Origin: Oscillospiraceae bacterium
Lineage (GTDB): Bacteria; Bacillota; Clostridia; Oscillospirales; Oscillospiraceae
Direction of reading: 5' to 3'
Length of the DNA: 51,892 nucleotides
NCBI GenBank assembly: GCA_015067725.1
Contig: SVLX01000015.1
Span: forward strand, 1-51,892
The notes beneath the pieces are model-generated. The model was not told where the DNA came from and made no database searches. It was given only the letters and a program-made list of their open reading frames with translations. Position numbers and translations under genes: made by a program. Numbering within the stretch: position 1 is the stretch's first letter; each line of letters begins with the position of its first letter. Positions 25,866 through 33,996 of the stretch are shown here, piece by piece.

Positions 25866-26303
25866 ATGAAAAAGAACAATTATTTCCGCAACATTGCCCT
25901 GATGGGTGTGCTGGGCATTGCTCTGGTTGTGTGCGTGGTAGTCAAGGCCTATAATCCCATGGGTGTCCTGCCCAAGCTGGATTTGCCCAACATGGTTCTG
26001 CTGTCTCTGCTGGCGCTGTTGCTGGACCACTATCTGATTTCCGGCGTGAAGCGGTGTGACGGACTGGTTGCCCTCTTTGCGGCACTGACCTTTGCGGCTC
26101 TGCCCTGGGCGGCCGGGTTCTCTGACGGCTGGCAGATTCTGAAGCTGGCTGTGGCCGGTGGCGTGGTCTTCTTCCTGACGGCATGGCTCTTTGGCTCCAT
26201 GGAGGACCGTCTGTCTTCCGGACCTGCGGCGAAGCTGGCGCCTGTGTTCAGCGCATTGGGGCTGTATCTGGCGGCGCAGTGCTTTGCGGGGATTCTGCTG
26301 TAA
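25866..26303 (+). CDS. small membrane protein at the end of the rnf-like operon
   Basis: 145 residues with four predicted membrane helices (around 8-26, 38-55, 65-85 and 95-110, plus a C-terminal hydrophobic end). It has three cysteines (in VVCVVV, KRCDG and AQCFAG). It occupies the place where rnfE normally lies, but is shorter than RnfE or RnfA (about 190-230 residues) and I cannot see their cysteine-containing core. It begins three bases after rnfG, so it belongs to the operon. A partner of RnfD/RnfG is likely by position only; no family was recognised. Confidence 0.7.
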   Translation: MKKNNYFRNIALMGVLGIALVVCVVVKAYNPMGVLPKLDLPNMVLLSLLALLLDHYLISGVKRCDGLVALFAALTFAALPWAAGFSDGWQILKLAVAGGVVFFLTAWLFGSMEDRLSSGPAAKLAPVFSALGLYLAAQCFAGILL

Positions 26304-26357
26304 CCTTGGTTTTTTAGACAGATTAACCGGAGCACAATGCTCTACAATATATGAAAG

Positions 26358-26390
26358 ACAGCGACCCCGCCGGTTTGGGGTCGCTGTTTT
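26358..26390 (+). terminator. terminator of the redox operon
   Basis: Perfect 11-bp stem ACAGCGACCCC/GGGGTCGCTGT with an 8-base loop, then TTTT. Confidence 0.88.
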
Positions 26391-26459
26391 GCATTGGGGG
26401 AGGAGAGAGATTGCTCATGCCATTTTGCTGGGTAAAGAAGTCCAACACGCATAAGAATC

Positions 26460-26491
26460 GGGGCTGTCTCACAAAACTGCGGGACAGCCCC
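26460..26491 (-). terminator. possible terminator of the surface operon
   Basis: GGGGCTGTC (26460-26468) pairs with GACAGCCCC (26483-26491). It lies 35 bases past the stop of the SLH adhesin. The - strand continues GATTCTTAT, a poor T-run. Confidence 0.55.
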
Positions 26492-26525
26492 TTGGTATTA
26501 TGCCTGTATCAGGGGAAAGGACGGA

Positions 26526-29500
26526 TTACTGGACGGTAATCACGTTGTTCGCCTGATCCAGAATCAGAGCATTGCCGTTGACGAAGTTGATCTTGGCCAT
26601 TTCTTCCCAAGTCAGCGTCTTGCTTTCGCCCTTGACTAGGGTCATGCCGGAGCGGACAGTGTCGTCCACATACAGCTTGATTTCGCCGGTCAGATTGTGC
26701 AGACTGCCAACCCTCAGGGATTCGGTGTTGTAGTCGAGCTGGATGCCGTCGGTGATTTCCAGATCGTACTTGGCGTTGATGATCACGGTTGCGCCACGGT
26801 CAATGTTCATGGCGGTGCTGTTGGGCTTGCTGTTAGCCACGTTGCCGTAGATTCTGCCGCCGTTGATGATGACGGTGCTGTCGCTGACGTTAATTGCGCC
26901 GCCTGCAGACTGCTTGCAGACGTTACCGGTCAGTTCGCCGCCGTTCATGACGAAGGTAGTGCCGTCAATACCCAGTGCGCCGCCGTAGTTCCGGCAACCG
27001 CAGTTCTTGATGGAGCCGCCATTCATGGTGAATGTACCGCCAATGCAGCGGAAAGCACCATAAGCGCCGGTCTGCTTAAAGCGGTCAAAGGTACCGCCGT
27101 TCATCAGGAACTCACCGTCAGTCAGATACATGGCCTGCTGAGAGCTCTTTTCGTTGCTGCCCAGGAACAGCGTGCCGTTGGAGACAATGACCTTGTCATC
27201 CTTGCCAATGTTCAGGGCATAGCTGGTATCACCGGCCTCGGAGTAGTCAATGACTACATCGGAGAAGGTGGTATAGCCGTTGGCCATGAAGAAGGGCGTC
27301 TCGTCCCGCTCAAAGACATAGCCGTCACCGTAGTCATCTACGACATGGTTCGTGAGGATGACAATCTTGGCGTCGCCATAGATTTCTCTGGGCAGGGTGA
27401 TGTTGTCGCCATTATTCAGGCGGACTGAGCTGCCCTGAATGTAGATGATGCCGTCAACAGCCACACGCTCCAGCGCAGTGGTCAGATTCTTGATGGGGGT
27501 CTCGGGGGTCAGACCGTCGTTGGCATCACTGGTGTAGTTGGAGTGTTCAACATAGACCACATCCTGCGTACCGGCAATGCGGACTTTCACGTTGACCACA
27601 CATTCGGCAACCTGACCATCGCCGGAGGTGGCGGTAATGGTGGCAGAACCGGCCTCAAGAGCCTTAATGGTGACCTGATTGTCATTGATGCTGAGGATTT
27701 CCACGGTCTCGGGGTCGCTGGTGGTCCAGGTGACATCCTGACCGGACTTCTCAAAGAGGGCAGTGATGTTGAAACTCTGGTAGATGATCAGATTCAGGGA
27801 GTCCAGATCCAGAGACATCTTATTCTCCTGTGCCTTGACCACCTTCACCTCAACGGTGCCTTCAAAGCCGCCGTCAACGGTGGTGGCGGTTACGGTGGTG
27901 GTGCCTTCGCACTTGCCGAAGACCACGGCGTTGGAGCCAAACACGGTGACGGTTGCCACAGACTCATCATCCACGGTCCAGATGACATCCTGAACGGTGG
28001 CGTCAGAGGGCTCAATGACACCGTTAACGGAGGCGGTGCTGCCAACCTCCAGCTCCAGCGAATCGGGGGAGACAATAATGCCGGTAACCTTGGTGTCTGC
28101 AACGGTGATTTCGCACTTGGCGGTCTTGCCGTCAGCAGCGGTGGCCGTAACGATAGCCGTGCCGTCTTCCAGTGCGGTGATGGTCACGGTAGAGCCGGAG
28201 CCGGTGATGTCGATGACCTTGGGGTTGGAGGATGCCCAGGAAACATCCAGGCTGTAGGCATTCCAGGGGTTGATGGTTGCGCTCAGGGTGGCTTTATCGC
28301 CGCCTTCCAGCTTCATGGAGGTCTTGTCCAGCGTGATTTCCGTGATGGGGGTGGTGTTTTCGGTGACGGTCACCACGCACTCGGCATAGACACCGCCGTC
28401 CACTGCGGTAGCCCGGATGATGGCCTCACCGGCGGAGACACCGGTGACAGTGGCATTGAGCAGGTTGCCGCTGACCTTGGCGACAGCATTGTTGGTGCTG
28501 GACCAGGTGACGGCCAGATTGGAGGCATCGGAGGGATTCAGGGTGGCGGTCAGCGTATCGGTGTAAGTGGCCATGACCGTCAGCTCGGTTTTATCCAGAG
28601 AGATGCCCTCTACGGGGAAAGTCTTGGTGATGATCTTGCCGTCGGAAAGCTCATAGCTCATGTTACAGCCGGTACAGCCAATCTTGGCCAGATCAGCCTC
28701 AGTCAAGGTATAGCCCTCCACGGGGACGGCTACCACAGAACCGGCGACAATCTTCTGGAAGTTGAACAGCAGTTTGCCATTCAGGTGGGTCAGGTCACCC
28801 ATCAGGTTGCCGGTGGTCTTGAAGTAGCTGTTGTTGGGCAGGTAAATCTCACCGTCAACCGTCAGACCCTTGTCGTTGGGGACGAAGGTTGCGATTCCGT
28901 CCTTGCTCATATAGATGCAGTCGCCATCGGTGGTGGCGGTGTTGTTGCGGATGATGCCGGAGCGGAACTCGACCTTACCGGTGGTGGCCATCCAGATGCC
29001 GCCGCCTTGCTTTTCGGATTCGTTGTTCTCGATGGTGATGCCGTCAATGATGGTGGTGCTGTTATAGCTTGCGTTGTAGCCGCCACCATTGCCCTTGGCC
29101 TTGTTGCCGGAAATTACGCCGCCCAACAGCTCAATGGTACCGGTGCCGGATACACCTGCGCCGGAACCGTTGGTATTGCTGGAGGTGTTGTTCCTGACTT
29201 CGCCGCCGGTCATGGTCAGTGTACCGGCGGAAGGCCCGGTAACTGCCGCGCCATAGCAGGTGTTGCCTTCGATCAGACCACCGGACAGGAGCATATTGCC
29301 CTGATAGCCGCCAGCCAGAGCACCACCATAAGTGCCGGTGAAGGTGTTGTTGGTAATCTCGCCGTCAGACATGGAGATGTTGTTGGCGTAAATGCCGCCG
29401 CCGTAAGTACCGGTGGAGGTACAGCCGGTGATTTCGCCACCGCTCATGGCTGCGGTTGTGGTATAAATCATAGCGCCATAGGAGCTGCTGCCACGGCAGT

Positions 29501-32500
29501 TGCGGATAATGGCATCGTCAATGGAAACAGTGCCGTTGTAGTTATAGACCACAACGCCATAAGCACCGGTATTGACCAGATTCTCCAGAACCGTGCCGCT
29601 ACTCAGAATGATGGTTGCGCCGCTACCATAAATGGCCGACTTGTTGGAACTGATTCCTTGACCATCAATGGTGATATTCTTCAGCGTAAGAGAACCGGTA
29701 ACCTGAATCAGGTAGCCGTTGGTATAGCTCTCGCTGCGAACGACTTTGGCGTTTCCGAAGGTTTCGGGCTCCAAAGACCAAGTTTCGCCGCTGACCTTAA
29801 CGACATTGGTAATGACGATAGTGCCGTCTTTTGCCAGTAGCTCCTTAGCCTTGGCGAAAGTTTTGACTGCGGTTCCTGCGGTTGTGCCGTCGTTGCTGTC
29901 AGATCCGGTGCCGCTGAGGTAGACGGTGCTCAGATTGTGAGAACCTTCGCCGCCTTCACCGCCATCGTCGCCACCGTCGTCCTTGATATCCTTGACTTTG
30001 ATGGTATTGGAGTCGGTATCCAGAACCAGTTCGGCCTCCAGTGAGCAGCCGAATTTGGCGAAGTCGGCCTCGGTCAGGGTGTAACCCACACCTTGTGCCA
30101 GTACCTGACCAGGGATTGCTGCAGCAGTTTCTGCTTCAATGATGCCCTGGTTTGCGGCTACAGAGGCAGCGATCTGGATGCCCTTGCCGTCTGCGGCATA
30201 GAAGCCGTCATCCAGGGCGAGCACCTGCTCACCGTCGGGGTGGATGGTCAGGGTTTTGCTGGCATAGATTGCATCGCCGAAGGTGTCGGCTTTGTTGTTC
30301 CGGAATGTACCGCCGGGGATGGTCTGGGCGTTGTACAGCCACAGAGCGCCGCCGACAGAAGCGGTATTGCCAATGAACTGGTTATTGCCCTTCAGGGTCA
30401 GGGTAGCCTTACCGAAGGGAATCAGAATGGCACCGCCGCTGGTGTTGGAGTGGTTGTTCTCGAAGATATTGTTCTCCAGATAGACATACTCACCATTGCT
30501 GATGTAGATGGCGCCGCCTTCCTCGGCGGTGTTGTCGTGGAAGTAGCAGTTGCGGATGCTCATCTTGTCCAGGTTGGTGGAACTGACTGCGCCGCCGGTA
30601 CCGTCAGCATAGGTGACGCCGGGGATAAGCCGGGATTCGTTGTGGTGGAATTCAACACCATCCAGAGACAGGGCAGAGGTGTCATTGATCATGTCAATAA
30701 CAGCGCCGTCGGTGCCCACATTGTTCCAGTACTCACCGCCGATCAGGGTCAGTGCGCCATAGGAAGTGAAGCAGTAGTTGTTGAAAACACCATAGCCGCC
30801 AACACCGGTGGGGAAAGTACCAAAGCCGTTGCCGGAGCAGTTAATCATGGTCAGGTCGCCGAAGAACATAATGGGCTGACCGTTTTCGTCGAAGACACCA
30901 TTGCCATTTTCATCATAGAGATAGCTGCGGGCAATGACGGCCAGCGTTGCGCCAATATAGTCATCTTCACTGCGATTACAGGTCAGATGCCAGTTGTTGA
31001 CGGTCAGCTTGGCGTCGCCTTCAACATAGATGGCATAAGCACCGTACTCAGCCATATAGCCCTCATCAATGATAACCTTGATGCCGCCTTCGACTTCGCT
31101 GGCATCCCAGATTTCTTCCTCAATAACATAAGGCATACTCAGAAGGACGATGGTCTTACTGGTGGAGTGGGCGGCCACCTTGGTTGCCCAGGAGCCGGAA
31201 TAGAGGGGAGTCTCACGGGTAGCGCCGTCATTACCGTTAAAGCCATTGAGACCATCCAGATAGACCGTATCCACCACAGTGCCGAAGCCACCATAAAGGG
31301 TGATATCGGCGGTGACGGGGGTGGAGAAGTCATAGTCATAGACCAGAAGCTCATCTGCATACCAACCGCCGAAGAAGTGTCCGTCCATGGTGGGGTCTTC
31401 GGGCTTGGTGACTGTGCCCATGTATTCCACAATCTGAGTCTCCACGGCGGAAGCGCCATCCTTGGTAAAGAAGGTGACGGTGAAAAGCTCAATGCCGGTG
31501 GTGATGGTGACGGTGGTGTCGCCGGTGATGCCGGAGAGCACATAGGCATTGCCTGCGCGGTTCAGATTGCCGTTGGGGGTAGCCTCAGCGGTATAAATCT
31601 GGGTGTGCTCGGCAGTCAGCGCATAGACGAAGGTGAAGGAAGCATCCGCGGAGGAGACGGTGGCGGTATCGGTTTCTACGCCGTCTACATAAATCTTAAT
31701 GCCTTCGTCGGTGACAAAGTTGATGGTGTATTCCTCGGGGTCAATGGGCTGCTGATCTTCCACGGCAACCACGGTGATTTCTACGTCGGAAGTGATGCCG
31801 GTCAGGGTATATTCGCCCTCACCATTGTCGGTCAGCGTACCGGCAGAAGTGAGAACCTGCTCAATGATGCAGTTTTCGTCAGCCAGAACGGTGAAGGTCA
31901 GGTCTTCGCCCTCGGTGACGGTGACCTGAGTCACGGCGGTATTGCCAACCAGAACCTTAGCGTTTCTCACATCAAAGGAAACGGCGTAGGTTTCGGGGAG
32001 GATGGACTGGGTGAGAATGGAGATAACCACATTCTCTGCAACACCGCTGAGGGTCCAGGAGCCGTCTTCATTCCGCTCCAGTTTGCCGGAGGAGGTGGTC
32101 ACACCGGTGATGGTGTAGTTTTCCTGCGCTTCCACAGTGAAGGTCAGGTTCTCCCGCTCGGAGATGGCACAGAAGGTGGTCCCCTTGCCGTCTACGGTCA
32201 CTACGGCATTCTGAGCCATAAAGCTGACGCTGTAGTGGTTGGCGGCGGGCAGAGCATTTTCCATGAAACGAATGAACATGGCGGCGGCTTCCGCGCGGGT
32301 GATGGTCTTATTGGGTTGGAAACTGCTGTCGGTGTAGCCGATGATGATACCTGCGGCGGCCATGGCAGAGACCGCTTCCTTGGCATAGTTGCTGATTTGG
32401 GCTTCGTCGGTGAAGGAAACAGTCTCGCCCTCAGTCAGCTCCAGACCCATAGCGTTGGCGTAACGGTACAGGAAAGTAGCGGCCTGCTGACGGGTCGTGG

Positions 32501-32888
32501 CGACTTCGGGTGCAAAGAGGGTATCGGTAATGCCGGTGGTAATGCCCTTTTCCACAGCCCAGGTGATGGCACCGGTATAATACTTACCGGTCATCACATC
32601 GTTAAAGCCGGAAGGAGCATCGTTATCCACTACCTCACCGGACATCCGGTTCAGCACGGTCATAAACATACCACGGGTCATGGTGCCGGAGGGGTTAAAC
32701 GTGGTCTCGGAAACGCCCCGGAAAAGTCCCAGAGCGACAGCCTGCTCAACATAGTCATAGGCCCAGTGTCCTTTGCCCACATCGGTGAATGTGCCGCCGT
32801 TTTCTGCGGCGAAGGTGGTGGGCATCAGGGACATGGTCATGGCGACGATGAGGAGCATTGCGATGATGCGGGTAGTTAATCTTTTCAT
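26526..32888 (-). CDS. giant SLH-anchored adhesin with beta-helix and Ig-like domains
   Basis: 2120 residues. A signal peptide (MKRLTTRIIAMLLIVAMTMS) is followed by three S-layer homology domains (about 30-220, for example HWAYDYVEQAVALGLFRG) that bind cell-wall polymers. Next come three related beta domains (about 222-460), an InlB-type B repeat (about 465-530) and a long right-handed beta-helix with many GGAI and FxxN turns (about 540-1400). Four Big_2 Ig-like domains (about 1425-1766, with TATLNPSDAS-like strands) precede a final beta-helix to the C terminus. The ATG at 32888 follows AAGGAGG. It is probably a surface adhesin or polysaccharide-binding protein. It is the third gene of the operon with the protease and the SLH/cohesin-like gene. 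Confidence 0.88.
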   Translation of the reverse strand: MKRLTTRIIAMLLIVAMTMSLMPTTFAAENGGTFTDVGKGHWAYDYVEQAVALGLFRGVSETTFNPSGTMTRGMFMTVLNRMSGEVVDNDAPSGFNDVMTGKYYTGAITWAVEKGITTGITDTLFAPEVATTRQQAATFLYRYANAMGLELTEGETVSFTDEAQISNYAKEAVSAMAAAGIIIGYTDSSFQPNKTITRAEAAAMFIRFMENALPAANHYSVSFMAQNAVVTVDGKGTTFCAISERENLTFTVEAQENYTITGVTTSSGKLERNEDGSWTLSGVAENVVISILTQSILPETYAVSFDVRNAKVLVGNTAVTQVTVTEGEDLTFTVLADENCIIEQVLTSAGTLTDNGEGEYTLTGITSDVEITVVAVEDQQPIDPEEYTINFVTDEGIKIYVDGVETDTATVSSADASFTFVYALTAEHTQIYTAEATPNGNLNRAGNAYVLSGITGDTTVTITTGIELFTVTFFTKDGASAVETQIVEYMGTVTKPEDPTMDGHFFGGWYADELLVYDYDFSTPVTADITLYGGFGTVVDTVYLDGLNGFNGNDGATRETPLYSGSWATKVAAHSTSKTIVLLSMPYVIEEEIWDASEVEGGIKVIIDEGYMAEYGAYAIYVEGDAKLTVNNWHLTCNRSEDDYIGATLAVIARSYLYDENGNGVFDENGQPIMFFGDLTMINCSGNGFGTFPTGVGGYGVFNNYCFTSYGALTLIGGEYWNNVGTDGAVIDMINDTSALSLDGVEFHHNESRLIPGVTYADGTGGAVSSTNLDKMSIRNCYFHDNTAEEGGAIYISNGEYVYLENNIFENNHSNTSGGAILIPFGKATLTLKGNNQFIGNTASVGGALWLYNAQTIPGGTFRNNKADTFGDAIYASKTLTIHPDGEQVLALDDGFYAADGKGIQIAASVAANQGIIEAETAAAIPGQVLAQGVGYTLTEADFAKFGCSLEAELVLDTDSNTIKVKDIKDDGGDDGGEGGEGSHNLSTVYLSGTGSDSNDGTTAGTAVKTFAKAKELLAKDGTIVITNVVKVSGETWSLEPETFGNAKVVRSESYTNGYLIQVTGSLTLKNITIDGQGISSNKSAIYGSGATIILSSGTVLENLVNTGAYGVVVYNYNGTVSIDDAIIRNCRGSSSYGAMIYTTTAAMSGGEITGCTSTGTYGGGIYANNISMSDGEITNNTFTGTYGGALAGGYQGNMLLSGGLIEGNTCYGAAVTGPSAGTLTMTGGEVRNNTSSNTNGSGAGVSGTGTIELLGGVISGNKAKGNGGGYNASYNSTTIIDGITIENNESEKQGGGIWMATTGKVEFRSGIIRNNTATTDGDCIYMSKDGIATFVPNDKGLTVDGEIYLPNNSYFKTTGNLMGDLTHLNGKLLFNFQKIVAGSVVAVPVEGYTLTEADLAKIGCTGCNMSYELSDGKIITKTFPVEGISLDKTELTVMATYTDTLTATLNPSDASNLAVTWSSTNNAVAKVSGNLLNATVTGVSAGEAIIRATAVDGGVYAECVVTVTENTTPITEITLDKTSMKLEGGDKATLSATINPWNAYSLDVSWASSNPKVIDITGSGSTVTITALEDGTAIVTATAADGKTAKCEITVADTKVTGIIVSPDSLELEVGSTASVNGVIEPSDATVQDVIWTVDDESVATVTVFGSNAVVFGKCEGTTTVTATTVDGGFEGTVEVKVVKAQENKMSLDLDSLNLIIYQSFNITALFEKSGQDVTWTTSDPETVEILSINDNQVTIKALEAGSATITATSGDGQVAECVVNVKVRIAGTQDVVYVEHSNYTSDANDGLTPETPIKNLTTALERVAVDGIIYIQGSSVRLNNGDNITLPREIYGDAKIVILTNHVVDDYGDGYVFERDETPFFMANGYTTFSDVVIDYSEAGDTSYALNIGKDDKVIVSNGTLFLGSNEKSSQQAMYLTDGEFLMNGGTFDRFKQTGAYGAFRCIGGTFTMNGGSIKNCGCRNYGGALGIDGTTFVMNGGELTGNVCKQSAGGAINVSDSTVIINGGRIYGNVANSKPNSTAMNIDRGATVIINAKYDLEITDGIQLDYNTESLRVGSLHNLTGEIKLYVDDTVRSGMTLVKGESKTLTWEEMAKINFVNGNALILDQANNVITVQ

Positions 32889-32924
32889 GCTATGCCTCCT
32901 TAGCAATTTTGGTTGGTCTCCTCT

Positions 32925-32942
32925 CGGGGCCTTTCGGCCCCG
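32925..32942 (-). other. intergenic GC hairpin ahead of the adhesin gene
   Basis: Perfect 7-bp stem CGGGGCC/GGCCCCG with a four-base loop, in the 80-base gap between the small SLH gene and the giant adhesin. No T-run follows on the - strand, so it is more likely a processing or stabilising hairpin than a terminator. Confidence 0.5.
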
Positions 32943-32968
32943 AATACAAGAAGAAGGATAGGAAACCA

Positions 32969-33958
32969 TCAATTGTGGAAGTTGGTGATGATTTGCGCAA
33001 TCTGGGCGCGGGTTGCGTTACCGGCGGGCTCCAGATAATTGGCGTAGCCCTGGATGATGCCGGATTCCACAGCCCAGCTCATGGCGGCCATTGCCCAGTC
33101 GGCCACCTGATGCGCATCGTCATAGTCCGCAAGAACGTCAGAGACTTCTGCTTCAGCACCGGCGAACCGGGCCAGGATAGTCACCAACTCCTGACGGCTG
33201 ATGGGGCTATTGGGACGGAAAGTGCCGTTTCCGTCGCCCTGAATCAGTTCTTGCTCTGCGGCCCATGCCACATAGGGGGCGAACCAGTCATCACCGGATA
33301 CGTCGGTGAATTCGCTCTCGCCTTCGTATTCGGCAATGTCTACACCGGCCATGCGACTCAGGACGGTGACAAACTGGGCGCGGGTGGTGGCGGCATCAGG
33401 AGCGAAGGTGGTTTTGCTCATGCCGTTCATCAGGCCGGTACGCAGCACATAGTCCACGGCTTCGTGGTACCAGCGGCTGCGACTCAGGTCGGTGTAGCTT
33501 CTGCTGGGGCAGATGTCTGCCTCGGTCAGCAGGTCGATGGGCATGGACAGGACTTCTTCTGCTGCTTCATCGCCCTCACCGTTGACCTGAGCCTGAATCT
33601 CCATCACGGTGGTGGCAGATTCGGCGCAATTATAGGTGAAGGACAGTGTTGCCGTCAGATTTTCTCTGGCTTCCAGATTAGAGTAGACCAGCTTAATCTC
33701 ACTGCCGGTATCCTTGATGCTGACCAGGTCTGCATCAAAGTCGCAGGAGACGAAAGTGAGGGCGGTATTGTCATACAGGACGCTGACCGTACCGGCGGTA
33801 GTAGCCTCGTTGACCGAGACATGGAGGATCAAATCGCCTGTGTCGCCGGAAAAGGCGGGGGTCACCTGCGCTTCTGCATTCAGCAGTGCAGGAGCGGCGC
33901 TTACGGTAAAACTGGCAAACAGCATAACCAGCGCCAGAAGAATCGCTAATTTTTTCAT
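32969..33958 (-). CDS. SLH protein with a cohesin-like N-terminal domain
   Basis: 329 residues. A signal peptide (MKKLAILLALVMLFASFTVSA) is followed by a beta-sandwich of about 115 residues. Its order of elements recalls cohesin: GDTGDLILHVSVNEA, then GTVSVLYDNTALTFVSCDFD, then IKLVYSN and LTATLSFTYNC. Three S-layer homology domains complete the protein (about 165-329; SRWYHEAVDYVLRTGLMNG, DWFAPYVAWAAEQELIQG, ADWAMAAMSWAVESGIIQG). The start at 33958 has AAAGGATGG upstream. It lies between the dockerin-bearing protease and the SLH adhesin, with a 38-base gap to the protease. It may be a surface anchor for dockerin proteins. The cohesin call is fold-level and tentative; SLH is certain. Confidence 0.8.
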   Translation of the reverse strand: MKKLAILLALVMLFASFTVSAAPALLNAEAQVTPAFSGDTGDLILHVSVNEATTAGTVSVLYDNTALTFVSCDFDADLVSIKDTGSEIKLVYSNLEARENLTATLSFTYNCAESATTVMEIQAQVNGEGDEAAEEVLSMPIDLLTEADICPSRSYTDLSRSRWYHEAVDYVLRTGLMNGMSKTTFAPDAATTRAQFVTVLSRMAGVDIAEYEGESEFTDVSGDDWFAPYVAWAAEQELIQGDGNGTFRPNSPISRQELVTILARFAGAEAEVSDVLADYDDAHQVADWAMAAMSWAVESGIIQGYANYLEPAGNATRAQIAQIITNFHN

Positions 33959-33996
33959 ATGCGTTCCATCCTTTCTTTGGGAATGCAGATGGTGTG

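Noticed and set aside
27543..29840. Long + strand open frame opposite the SLH adhesin
   Set aside because: It mirrors the codon bias of the repetitive - strand gene, is Gly/Ala/Val-rich with no recognisable domain, and lacks a ribosome site. The adhesin has clear domains, so this is a shadow frame.
30093..32879. 928-codon + strand frame opposite the adhesin N-terminal half
   Set aside because: Same reasons: antisense to SLH and beta-helix domains, low-complexity composition, no start signals.
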